NCBI GenBank assembly: GCA_947465495.1
Contig: CANIAS010000011.1
Location: 1-56,285, forward strand
From: Candidatus Pollutiaquabacter sp.
Lineage (GTDB): Bacteria > Bacteroidota > Bacteroidia > AKYH767-A > 2013-40CM-41-45
Direction of reading: 5' to 3'
DNA: 56,285 bases
Under the pieces are notes generated by a model. The model searched no databases. It was not told the DNA's origin and worked only from the letters and a program-made list of their open reading frames with translations. Shown here one piece after another: positions 16,920-24,755 of this stretch (position 1 is the stretch's first letter; each line of letters starts with the position of its first letter). A program made the position numbers and the translations under genes.

Positions 16920-19216
16920 CTTTTTTGAATCCGAATAACGACCGACTTAGAGGTTGGAGTATTGCTTTTGTCGGCCACGCTGTTGATTGGAACCAATACG
17001 TTCGTTTCAGGAAAATAAGTCGCAGTACATTTTTCAGGAATATTGAACGGAATGACGATGAAGTGATGCGCCACTCTTTCTCGGCCTTCGTGTTGATTGT
17101 ACAAGTCGACGATATCGCCTTTAGAAAGTCCCTCTCGCGTAGCATCTAGTTCATTCATAAAAATGACTCGTCGTTCATTATAGACGCCACGGTAACGGTC
17201 GTTTAGACCGTAGATAGTTGTATTAAACTGGTCGTGACTACGAATCGTCATCATCAAGTATTCGTCGTCCGCCAAATGATGTTCTGTAATTCCGGAAATG
17301 CTGAATGGCGCTTTTCCGTTGAAGGTGTTAAAAGTTCCTTCGCGTGCGCTATTAGGTAGGTAAAATCCTCCTGGAATTCTTACCCGATGGTTGTAATCAG
17401 AAAATCCTGGAATTGTTGCTTCTATGGCATCACGGATGTTATCGTAATGTTTTCTGAATTCATCCCATCGACTATGGCATTTTTCACCAAATGTAGCTTT
17501 AGCCAATTGACACACGATCATCGGCTCACTCATCAGTTCTGAGGAAATAGGCGTGAGACTTCCTTTTGAAAGTTGAACAACGCCCATTGAGTTTTCGCAC
17601 GACACAAATTGTAATTCACCATTTAGTTCATCCTTGTCACTACGACCATAGGTAGGTAGAATGATCGCCTCTTCACCAGTAATCAAATGGCTACGATTTA
17701 ATTTTGTGGAAACTTGCACCGTTAGTTTACAGCGTTGTAGAGCAGCCGCTGTAAATAAGGTATCAGGAGTTGCTGATAAGAAATTTCCACCCATGGCAAA
17801 AAACACCTTTGCTTTTCCATCGTGCATGGCATGTATGCATTCCACCGTATCGTATCCGTGATTTGCAGGAGGTACGAAACCAAATTCCCGTTTAAGGTTA
17901 TTCAGAAATTTTTCAGATGGTTTTTCATAAATACCCATCGTACGATCTCCTTGCACGTTGCTGTGTCCTCGTACAGGACAGGTGCCAGCGCCAGGTTTAC
18001 CGATACTTCCTTTAAGCAGTAATAAGTTCACTACCTCCTTAATGGTATCTACAGCATTTTTATGTTGTGTGAGACCCATGGCCCAGCAGGCAATGATTTT
18101 TTTGCGTCCTTTCAGTAGTGTTGCCGCCTCTTTCACAGCTGCTATTGAAACTCCTGACTGATGAATTAAATTTTCCAGGTCAAAGCTTCGAAGATGGTCG
18201 CAATACTCCTTATATCCAGTGGTATGATTGCGTATGAAATCAGCATCAAAAACACTGCCTGGATTTTTTTCTTCTTCTTCCAGCAACAAGTAATGCATGG
18301 CTTTTAACAAAGCCATATCTCCGTTAATCCTTACCTGTAAAAAAAGATCGGTCAGTTTGGCCTTAATGCCTAGCATGCCTTTTGCCGATTGCGGATCCTT
18401 AAAGCTGATGAGACCGGTTTCAGGCAATGGATTTACCGCGATAATTTTTGCACCATTTGCTTTCGCTTTTTGTAAGGCAGTCAGCATTCTGGGGTGATTC
18501 GTTCCAGGGTTTTGTCCGAGAATGATGATCACTTCGGCCTCGTAAAAATCTTCCAGCGTAACAGATCCTTTGCCAATTCCCAGTGTTTCATTCAAAGCGG
18601 TACCGCTTGATTCGTGGCACATATTTGAACAATCGGGTAGATTGTTTGTACCGAATTGCCGGACGAATAACTGGTATAGAAAAGCAGCCTCGTTGCTAGT
18701 TCTTCCGGAGGTATAGAATACGGCCTCGTTCGGAGACGCTAGTTCGTTTAATGTTGAGGCGATTTTCTGAAAAGCATCTTCCCAAGTGATCGGCACATAG
18801 TGAGTTCCGTCTTTTGGCAAATACATCGGTTGGGCGATGCGCCCCTTCTTTCCGATTTCAAAGTCACTTAATCGAGAAAGTTCTGCGATGCTGTGTTTGG
18901 CAAAAAAATCTTCGGTCAGTTTTTTCGTGGTAGCTTCTTCGGCAATAGCTTTAGCACCATTTTCACAATATTCGGCAATCGACGAGCGATCGTCATCAGG
19001 ATCTGGCCAGGCGCACCCCGGACAATCATACCCATCTTTTTGATTGATATTCAATAACGCTTTGACACCTCGCGCCATGTTCATTTCACCAAACACGTGT
19101 TCAACAGCACTTATGACAGCGGGTATTCCTGCAGCGGATTCCTTGGGCTTACCAAGCTTAAGCCCGGTGAAAGATTCTGGATTCTCCGGATTTGGAAGAG
19201 TATTTTCTTCTTTCAT
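16913..19216 (-). CDS. FdhF/YdeP-family molybdopterin oxidoreductase, alpha subunit
   Basis: This 767-residue protein belongs to the YdeP branch of the DMSO-reductase superfamily, which uses bis-molybdopterin guanine dinucleotide. Visible segments include DCPGCAWPDPDD near residue 64, YTSGRTSNEAAFLYQLFVR, ILGQNPGTNHPRML, WAMGLTQHKNAVDTI and PVRGHSNVQGDRTMG. The C-terminal molybdopterin dinucleotide-binding domain holds RSHDQFNTTIYGLNDRYRG. No Tat signal is visible, so it is cytoplasmic. The true substrate of YdeP proteins is not settled; formate is only suggested by the name and by FdhD next door. Its start overlaps the fdhD stop as ATGA, indicating translational coupling, and mobA is upstream in the same operon. 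Confidence 0.9.
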   Translation of the reverse strand: MKEENTLPNPENPESFTGLKLGKPKESAAGIPAVISAVEHVFGEMNMARGVKALLNINQKDGYDCPGCAWPDPDDDRSSIAEYCENGAKAIAEEATTKKLTEDFFAKHSIAELSRLSDFEIGKKGRIAQPMYLPKDGTHYVPITWEDAFQKIASTLNELASPNEAVFYTSGRTSNEAAFLYQLFVRQFGTNNLPDCSNMCHESSGTALNETLGIGKGSVTLEDFYEAEVIIILGQNPGTNHPRMLTALQKAKANGAKIIAVNPLPETGLISFKDPQSAKGMLGIKAKLTDLFLQVRINGDMALLKAMHYLLLEEEEKNPGSVFDADFIRNHTTGYKEYCDHLRSFDLENLIHQSGVSIAAVKEAATLLKGRKKIIACWAMGLTQHKNAVDTIKEVVNLLLLKGSIGKPGAGTCPVRGHSNVQGDRTMGIYEKPSEKFLNNLKREFGFVPPANHGYDTVECIHAMHDGKAKVFFAMGGNFLSATPDTLFTAAALQRCKLTVQVSTKLNRSHLITGEEAIILPTYGRSDKDELNGELQFVSCENSMGVVQLSKGSLTPISSELMSEPMIVCQLAKATFGEKCHSRWDEFRKHYDNIRDAIEATIPGFSDYNHRVRIPGGFYLPNSAREGTFNTFNGKAPFSISGITEHHLADDEYLMMTIRSHDQFNTTIYGLNDRYRGVYNERRVIFMNELDATREGLSKGDIVDLYNQHEGRERVAHHFIVIPFNIPEKCTATYFPETNVLVPINSVADKSNTPTSKSVVIRIQKSY

Positions 19217-20058
19217 GAAATGATTCTTTTTTCAGCCGAATAACAATTAAATCGGGCTTCGCGTAAGAAACCGATTAACGTGATGTCGAACGAACGAGCC
19301 AAGGTTACCGCCAGACCAGACGGCGCACCCACAGCTGCCACAAAACGGATACCCGCCATCGCAGCTTTTTGAATTAACTCGAAGCTCGCTCGACCACTTA
19401 ACAAAAGTAGATGCTTATTAAAGGGTAATTCCTGTTTTGAAAAACCAGCGCCAATGAGTTTGTCAAGTGCATTGTGCCGCCCTACATCCTCTCGTACGTA
19501 GAGTAATGTACCGTCAATTCCAAACAACGCACTTGCATGCAATCCACCGGTGTGTTCAAACACCAATTGCTTTTCTCGTAGTCGTACAGGTAATGACAGC
19601 AGCATTTCTTCGGTAATCTTCCAATCGTCAGTCTCTGCAGAGGGTTTACATTGGGTTAAAACTGCATCAATCGATGTTTTACCACATACACCACAACTGG
19701 AAGTGGTATAGAAATTACGTTGTAGTCGAAGCATATCTGGATCAATACCTGGCGATAAGGCGATGCGTACAATGTTGTTTTCTGATCCTGAATTTCCGTG
19801 ATCTATACAGTATCGGATGCCAATTACATCTGACTTCTGATGAATGATACCTTCGGTGTAAAGAAATCCCAGTGCTAGTTCGAAGTCGTTTCCGGGTGTC
19901 CGCATCGTCACGGAGATATTGCTGGTTGAGCGGTCTTTTTCAGGACCATATTCCAAGCGGATTTCCATCGGCTCTTCGGCTGCCAATAAGTCTTCCGCTG
20001 CTTCCCACTGGTTTATGTGGAAACGATGGATGTTGAACGTATTGACAGGATGCTGCAT
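19213..20058 (-). CDS. fdhD: Formate dehydrogenase accessory sulfurtransferase FdhD
   Basis: FdhD passes sulfur from a cysteine desulfurase to the molybdenum cofactor of formate-dehydrogenase-type enzymes, which is required for their activity. The 281 residues include the sulfur-carrying pair SSCGVCG (Cys122 and Cys125), the N-terminal LEYGPEKDRS block, GNDFELALGFLYTEG, and the late VREDVGRHNALDKLIG and LSGRASFELIQKAAMAG blocks. All of these are FdhD hallmarks. It overlaps the molybdoenzyme gene by 4 bases and lies 30 bases after mobA, so the operon makes the enzyme together with two of its cofactor steps. Confidence 0.95.
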   Translation of the reverse strand: MQHPVNTFNIHRFHINQWEAAEDLLAAEEPMEIRLEYGPEKDRSTSNISVTMRTPGNDFELALGFLYTEGIIHQKSDVIGIRYCIDHGNSGSENNIVRIALSPGIDPDMLRLQRNFYTTSSCGVCGKTSIDAVLTQCKPSAETDDWKITEEMLLSLPVRLREKQLVFEHTGGLHASALFGIDGTLLYVREDVGRHNALDKLIGAGFSKQELPFNKHLLLLSGRASFELIQKAAMAGIRFVAAVGAPSGLAVTLARSFDITLIGFLREARFNCYSAEKRIIS

Positions 20059-20088
20059 GAGAAAGTAAAGTTAAGCAGCGCGATGATA

Positions 20089-20697
20089 TTATCCCTCTTC
20101 ATAGCGTACAGTTTTCATGACTTTTTCAGCCTCGCTCGTAGTATCGATGCTGGTAATCCACGATGGATGAGGTTCAAGTGCATGGAAGCGGACTGTTTGA
20201 ATAAACCGTGATAAAGATTGCTTTCCCGATTGGTGAAAATCAAGCAATGAAGTAAAGCAAGTGGGCTCATAGATGGTTACTAAAGGCTCGATCAAACCAG
20301 TGTTCGAATTTTTAAAACCAACTCCATCATATTCGCTGGATCGTGCTTTCAGAAGTGATGTGATGGTATTTGAAGCGACCATCGGGTAATCACAACCGAT
20401 AATCATCCAAGCTTTTGCTGGAGAATTTTTAATAGCCATTATTAATCCCGCCATTGGCCCGATTGATCCCAAGTCGGGATCGTCTGAAAGTAATTTTATA
20501 GCAGATTCTTGATTTACTTTTTTAACAGACAAGAAAATTTCAGAGCAAAAGGGTTGCAGTAAATCAAACAACCATTCACGTTGAGGTTTGCCGTGATAGT
20601 TTAACAAGGATTTGTCGACACCCATGCGGGAACTTTCGCCGCCCGCAAGGATAAGCCCGTTGAGTCCGGGTAAATTATGATTTATAGAAATACTCAC
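20089..20697 (-). CDS. mobA: Molybdenum cofactor guanylyltransferase (MobA-like)
   Basis: MobA attaches GMP to molybdopterin to make the MGD cofactor used by the enzyme downstream. The 202 residues have the nucleotidyltransferase signature LAGGESSRMGVDKSLL near residue 17 and a GCDYPM block holding the metal-binding Asp. The start is a GTG at 20697; no ATG lies upstream in frame near the conserved LNGLILAGG. A 19-bp palindrome ends 6 bases before this start and may control the whole operon. Specificity for GTP rather than CTP is inferred from the match to MobA and from the FdhF-type partner. Confidence 0.87.
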   Translation of the reverse strand: MSISINHNLPGLNGLILAGGESSRMGVDKSLLNYHGKPQREWLFDLLQPFCSEIFLSVKKVNQESAIKLLSDDPDLGSIGPMAGLIMAIKNSPAKAWMIIGCDYPMVASNTITSLLKARSSEYDGVGFKNSNTGLIEPLVTIYEPTCFTSLLDFHQSGKQSLSRFIQTVRFHALEPHPSWITSIDTTSEAEKVMKTVRYEEG

Positions 20698-20702
20698 CGC
20701 GA

Positions 20703-20721
20703 TGTCACTAGTATAGTGACA
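20703..20721. promoter_or_regulatory. 19-bp palindrome at the start of the mobA-fdhD-fdhF operon
   Basis: TGTCACTA-GTA-TAGTGACA has perfect 8-bp arms and a 3-base spacer and lies 6 bases upstream of the mobA GTG. The size and symmetry fit a dimeric transcription factor site. It is not an FNR (TTGAT-N4-ATCAA) or CRP (TGTGA-N6-TCACA) site. In RNA the stem would have a 3-base loop right over the translation start. Confidence 0.55.
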
Positions 20722-20759
20722 AGATAACTACTAAATAAGAAAGCGCAGTACGATTTAGG

Positions 20760-21494
20760 TTAGAGTTCTTTTACGTTAGGATTATAGAGTTCCCATAGTC
20801 GTTGAACAGGAATTACGCGTCGCTTGAGCTTGGTGTCTTTTGCACCTTCTAACCAAAATTCCGGATAACAACTGATCGTTTGATTATTGTTGATCATACG
20901 AATTTCCTCTTGCCACCCCGTCCAATGGTAGTTATTATAGAACATTTCTACTTCACCTGTAAAGCAAAAGTTTAAGAATGCAGGGTAGTCGAGTCCCGTT
21001 GACACCCATTCACGATCATTGGGTCCTTGATAATAGACCATTGCCTTTTCAAAATTCGAAGTAGGAGTTAAATAAAGAGCAAAGAATCCGCCGACAACAT
21101 CATCGGCTATCATCAGAAATTTCACACCATCTTTATCAGGCTTACATTTTCCATTGTTCCATTCTACAATTCCACGATTGAATTCAGCACTTCCAGATCC
21201 GATTACTCGAAGCCAGCCATTGTCGACCATCATACCTCCGCAGTTGAATACAAAAGCAGCCAAGGTAGAGTTCAGTTCATATTTGCCACGGAATAGTGCA
21301 AAAGCGCCTCTGGTAGTATCCGTTGGAATAATTCGCACATTGTTTGTTGCCTTTGCCGCGTTGGCTGAAATTTTTCGCCATGCATTTTCCGTGGAAGCAG
21401 CATAATCAATTCGTTGATTTTTCTGGCCTTGCGAAAAAGCCTTAAAATTACACACGAACAGTGCAATGGCGAGTAATACATAGAGGCGTTTCAT
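20760..21494 (-). CDS. Exported DUF2625-family protein
   Basis: This 244-residue protein has a clear signal peptide (residues 1-21, ending KAFSQG). The mature part matches the DUF2625 pattern: GAFALFRGKYELNSTLAAFVFNCGG, VGGFFALYL, MVYYQGPNDREWVSTGLDYPAFL, and FYNNYHWTGWQEE. The usual NGG is here NCGG. The function of the family is unknown. It lies 62 bases upstream of mobA on the same strand but separately; the mobA operator sits between, so cotranscription is uncertain. It likely acts in the periplasm. Confidence 0.75.
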   Translation of the reverse strand: MKRLYVLLAIALFVCNFKAFSQGQKNQRIDYAASTENAWRKISANAAKATNNVRIIPTDTTRGAFALFRGKYELNSTLAAFVFNCGGMMVDNGWLRVIGSGSAEFNRGIVEWNNGKCKPDKDGVKFLMIADDVVGGFFALYLTPTSNFEKAMVYYQGPNDREWVSTGLDYPAFLNFCFTGEVEMFYNNYHWTGWQEEIRMINNNQTISCYPEFWLEGAKDTKLKRRVIPVQRLWELYNPNVKEL

Positions 21495-21627
21495 TGCGTG
21501 TATGGGCTATTGAGAGAACTGACAAGTTACTTTTTCAAACCACGAATAGGGCTGAAAAATCGGTCATTTCTTACAGTTACACCAACCTAACCATCGAGCG
21601 ATAGCGCTATTTCACAATAGCAATGAA

Positions 21628-23070
21628 TCAAATCCGGATACAAACATTCCGTTCCTCTGTAAAGAAATTCAATGCCTCAAATCCACCTTCACGGCCAACG
21701 CCACTGTTTTTCATTCCTCCGAACGGAGTACGCAGGTCGCGTAATAGCCAGCAATTGATCCACACAATTCCGAATTCCAGCTGTCCTGCCATACGGTGAG
21801 CACGACTAAGATCAGAGGTCCACAGTGAACAGGCTAGTCCATATTCTGTGCTATTGGCATAGCGAATCACATCATCCTCAGCATCGAACGGTTGAAGAGT
21901 AACGACCGGACCAAAAATTTCTTCTTGGTTGGTCCGACAATCGTACGAAAGGCCTTCAAACACTGTTGGTTCAATGAAGTAACCATTGGCGCAGCGACCT
22001 TCGGGTTGAACGGCTTTCCCTCCGCAAAGTAAAATGCCTCCTTCTGTTTTGGCTAATTCGATGTAGGAAAGAATTTTTTGAAAATGTTGTTCGGATGCAA
22101 TTGCCCCTAACCAGTTTTTTTCCTCGAGTGGGTCGCCCACGCGGAGTTTTTTCACTTCTTCCACAAATGCATTTTTAAATCGTTCGTAGAGCGGACGCTC
22201 AATTAAGATTCGAGACCCACAGAGGCATATTTCACCTTGATTGGAAAACGCTGATCGGACGGCAGTCTGAACGGTTTTGTCAAAATCTGCATCAGCAAAA
22301 ATGATGGTTGGATTTTTTCCTCCTAACTCCAACGATAATTTCTTGAACATTGGCCCCGCGGTCTGAGTGATAACGGCCCCGGTTTTTGTACCGCCGGTAA
22401 ATGAAATGGCGGGAATAGTTGGATGAGATACAATACTCATTCCGACTTTAGGACCGAGTCCGTGTACGATATTCAATACACCTGGTGGTAGCCCTGCTTC
22501 AATGGAAAGTTCTCCAAGCAGGTATGCAGTCATGGGAGTAATTTCTGACGGCTTAGCCACCACTGTGCAACCTGCGGCCAATGCCGGTGCAATTTTCCAG
22601 GTGAATAAATAGAGTGGAAGATTCCATGGCGAAATACAGCCTGCTACACCAATAGGTGTTCGAAGTGTGTAATTGATAGCGGTTTGCTCCATTGCATGAG
22701 CTTCAGTATGCGCATGCAATGCGGCCGTTGCGTAGAATTGGAAATTGGAAACAGCGCGTGGAATATCAACACTTCTTGAGAGCCAAAGTGGTTTACCTTG
22801 ATCGTTTGATTCTGCCAATGCCAATCGTTCAAGGTTTTTTTCGATGAGCGATGATAGATTCAATAACAAGGCGCTTCTTTTTTCTTTAGGTAGACCAGAC
22901 CAAGTTGGAAATGCTTTTCGCGCAGCATCTACTGCGGCATTGACATCCCGTTCATCGGAGTCAGGAATTTTGGAATATACTTCTCCGGTCGCTGGATTAA
23001 TGTTATCCAAGTAGGAACCGGAAGCAGGGGCAGTGGATTCGCCGTTTATTAGATTAGCTAAAAAAATCAT
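21628..23070 (-). CDS. Aldehyde dehydrogenase, probable 2-aminomuconate 6-semialdehyde dehydrogenase
   Basis: This 480-residue NAD-dependent aldehyde dehydrogenase is complete. It has the Rossmann entry CISPWNLPL, SFTGGTKTG, the general base Glu in LSLELGGKNP, the catalytic Cys in NQGEICLCGSR, and EEIFGPVV. The GEICLC form of the active-site loop with the following RILIERPLYE fits the aminomuconic/hydroxymuconic semialdehyde dehydrogenase branch. The nearby 3-hydroxyanthranilate dioxygenase and ACMSD genes make the pathway role likely: oxidation of 2-aminomuconate semialdehyde to 2-aminomuconate. I use the ATG at 23070, not the TTG nine codons upstream. The leader contains a 9-bp inverted repeat. 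Confidence 0.85.
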   Translation of the reverse strand: MIFLANLINGESTAPASGSYLDNINPATGEVYSKIPDSDERDVNAAVDAARKAFPTWSGLPKEKRSALLLNLSSLIEKNLERLALAESNDQGKPLWLSRSVDIPRAVSNFQFYATAALHAHTEAHAMEQTAINYTLRTPIGVAGCISPWNLPLYLFTWKIAPALAAGCTVVAKPSEITPMTAYLLGELSIEAGLPPGVLNIVHGLGPKVGMSIVSHPTIPAISFTGGTKTGAVITQTAGPMFKKLSLELGGKNPTIIFADADFDKTVQTAVRSAFSNQGEICLCGSRILIERPLYERFKNAFVEEVKKLRVGDPLEEKNWLGAIASEQHFQKILSYIELAKTEGGILLCGGKAVQPEGRCANGYFIEPTVFEGLSYDCRTNQEEIFGPVVTLQPFDAEDDVIRYANSTEYGLACSLWTSDLSRAHRMAGQLEFGIVWINCWLLRDLRTPFGGMKNSGVGREGGFEALNFFTEERNVCIRI

Positions 23071-23100
23071 GTTTTTATTGAATAGGGTTGAAGACAAAAT

Positions 23101-23131
23101 CCTGAAAACATGTTTTTTTTACGTTTTCAGG
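23101..23131. promoter_or_regulatory. Inverted repeat in the leader of the ALDH gene
   Basis: CCTGAAAAC (23101-23109) and GTTTTCAGG (23123-23131) are perfect 9-bp arms around a 13-base A/T-rich spacer. On the minus strand the element lies between a -7 match (23143-23150) and the ALDH ATG. It could be a repressor operator just downstream of the transcription start, or an mRNA leader hairpin. Confidence 0.5.
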
Positions 23132-23142
23132 CATAATCAGCT

Positions 23143-23150
23143 CAAAATTA
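23143..23150 (-). promoter_or_regulatory. Bacteroidota -7 promoter element for ALDH
   Basis: The minus strand reads TAATTTTG, a full match to TAnnTTTG, about 73 bases upstream of the ALDH ATG. I do not see a good -33 element at the expected spacing. Confidence 0.4.
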
Positions 23151-23234
23151 CAGCAATATCTACATCCTTTGTTTGACCCGAAGACAATTTGTACTACATT
23201 TAAAAATCGCCAGTGTACTAATCGGAGTGAAATC

Positions 23235-23546
23235 GTGAAAACAGCACTATTGCATCGTCACAATCAGGAGGTACTTGATCGAATCAATCGGTTATTCGAG
23301 CGCAAGAAATTTAGGTTGGTGAGTCAGCTCATGGACCATGAAAACGGCGTCTTTCAGTTTCGCGGTAAGAAAACCTACTTATTGCCTACGCGCAATGTGG
23401 AAGGTTTGGATTTGAAAGTCTACCGGGTATCCGATACGGTGACACGCGTTGAAATATCTGTTTTGAAAAATGATCTTGAGGTGGAATCTCAGGTATATCG
23501 AGACAAAGAAGACCGTTTAATTGAGACGGTTTATAAACTATTTTGA
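23235..23546 (+). CDS. Small protein of unknown function
   Basis: I do not recognise this protein. A start at the GTG at 23235 gives 103 residues; the frame is open back to a TTG at 23169. The product is hydrophilic, with no signal or membrane segment. It has an N-terminal helix (LLHRHNQEVLDRINRLFERKKF), then alternating strand-like segments (VFQFRGKKTYLL, VTRVEISVLKNDLEV), and ends in VYKLF. Its stop TGA abuts the convergent stop of the SDR-like gene with no base between. It is divergent from ALDH. It could be a DNA-binding or adaptor protein, but nothing visible shows this. Confidence 0.6.
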   Translation: MKTALLHRHNQEVLDRINRLFERKKFRLVSQLMDHENGVFQFRGKKTYLLPTRNVEGLDLKVYRVSDTVTRVEISVLKNDLEVESQVYRDKEDRLIETVYKLF

Positions 23547-24332
23547 TCAGAGGCATCCGGTTCTTCCGCCGTCCACTGGTAGATTAACTCCAGAAATATA
23601 TCCCGCTGCAGGCGAGGCGAGAAAGGCAACAGCGCTGGCTATTTCACTCGCTTCGGCAAATCGTTTCATCGGAACCTCTTCCAACATTTCGTGTTTCACA
23701 TCATCGATACGGCTACCCGTTTTAGTGGCTTTTGCCTCTATAATAGACCGCAATCGAACCGTGTTGGTAGCACCCGGAAGCACATTATTGACAGTGATTC
23801 CGTAGTGAGCTACTTCGTTAGCCCAAGTTTTAGACCAGTTAGCTACGGCAGCTCGTACGGTATTGGATACTCCCAAGTTTTTAAGCGGTTGCTTGACCGA
23901 GGTAGAGATGATATTAATGATCCGACCATAGCCTTCTTGTTTCATACCCGGAAACAGTGCTGTAGCAAGCAGTTGGTTACAGATCAGATGATTATTGAAG
24001 GCTTGTAAAAACGCCTCTTCGGTGGCTTCGGTAATTGGTCCGGAAGGAGGTCCTCCAGTATTGTTAACGAGGATGTGTATGTTCTTACTTGCCACTAGTT
24101 TTTCCACGACTTTCTTAAGTTCCAAAGGTTGTGAGAAGTCTGCCACGACGTAGTCGTGTTGTTGCTGGAACAATGTGGAGAGTTCTGACCGGGTTTTACG
24201 CAGGGTCTCCTCATTTCGGGCGACGAGCGTGACAGAAGCGCCTAAGAGGGCCAATTCCAAAGCAACAGCTTTTCCTATTCCTTGTGTGCTGCCGCAAACA
24301 AGGGCCTTTTTTCCGCGTAAGTCGAGGTTCAT
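23547..24332 (-). CDS. SDR-like protein lacking the catalytic Tyr/Lys, kynurenine-cluster type
   Basis: This 261-residue protein has an SDR fold. The coenzyme motif is CGSTQGIG near residue 13, with VNNTGGPP near 89 and ITVNNVLPG near 175. The usual YxxxK is replaced: residues around 156-160 read SNTVR, so the Tyr position is Ser and the Lys position is Arg. This form is known for the BKR-like SDR subgroup with an atypical active site, which recurs in tryptophan/kynurenine catabolic clusters. Its job may be reduction with a different catalytic geometry, or a non-catalytic role. It is divergent from the 24438-28321 operon with about 100 bases between. Confidence 0.85.
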   Translation of the reverse strand: MNLDLRGKKALVCGSTQGIGKAVALELALLGASVTLVARNEETLRKTRSELSTLFQQQHDYVVADFSQPLELKKVVEKLVASKNIHILVNNTGGPPSGPITEATEEAFLQAFNNHLICNQLLATALFPGMKQEGYGRIINIISTSVKQPLKNLGVSNTVRAAVANWSKTWANEVAHYGITVNNVLPGATNTVRLRSIIEAKATKTGSRIDDVKHEMLEEVPMKRFAEASEIASAVAFLASPAAGYISGVNLPVDGGRTGCL

Positions 24333-24337
24333 AGTGG

Positions 24338-24368
24338 TTGAATTGGACGTCTGTTTTCGCTAACTTTG
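24338..24368 (+). promoter_or_regulatory. Promoter of the 3-hydroxyanthranilate operon
   Basis: TTG (24338-24340), a 20-base spacer and TAACTTTG (24361-24368) match the Bacteroidota -33/-7 layout. It would give a leader of roughly 60-65 bases before the ATG at 24438. The spacer contains GTTTTCG (24353-24359), similar to the arm of the ALDH inverted repeat. Confidence 0.55.
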
Positions 24369-24437
24369 GTACATCCGTATAGAAACTGCGTAACGAAAGC
24401 TACCATAAAAAGTTATCTGGCATAAAGCTAAAAAACG

Positions 24438-24725
24438 ATGGAATATCTAATTCGACGTTACCAATCAGAGGTAGGCCTAACCCGCGAACAAGCGGTCGTA
24501 GCGGCAGAGGTCACCATGCAGTTTTTAAAAGAGAAATTTCCTGCTGTGCTTCATGCGGAACTTGATAAAGTGGCGGATGGCGGTGAGTTTGGTGATGCAA
24601 CCAAGGAGAAAGCGGTCGATGTTAAAAATAAAGTGGAAGATCTTGCCAAGCAGGCTGGAGAAAAGGCAGAAGAAATCGCCAAAGAAGTAAAAGAAAAATT
24701 AAGCGGATTCTGGCACGGAAAATAA
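24438..24725 (+). CDS. Small charged helical protein of unknown function
   Basis: This 95-residue protein leads the operon. The N-terminal half (YLIRRYQSEVGLTREQAVVAA) looks like a small helical domain. The C-terminal half is a highly charged, lysine/glutamate-rich helix (ATKEKAVDVKNKVEDLAK...), similar in composition to stress-related or YtxH-like helices, and ends GFWHGK. There is no signal or membrane segment. It lies 30 bases before the dioxygenase gene and shares its promoter. No enzymatic role can be inferred, and it may be unrelated to the pathway. Confidence 0.65.
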   Translation: MEYLIRRYQSEVGLTREQAVVAAEVTMQFLKEKFPAVLHAELDKVADGGEFGDATKEKAVDVKNKVEDLAKQAGEKAEEIAKEVKEKLSGFWHGK

Positions 24726-24755
24726 TCGGTGCGGTATCTATAACATAACAACAAC

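Noticed and set aside
21601-21610. ATAGCGCTAT perfect palindrome downstream of ALDH
   Set aside because: It is only 10 bp, at the 3' side of both nearby genes, with no T-run; chance is a good explanation.
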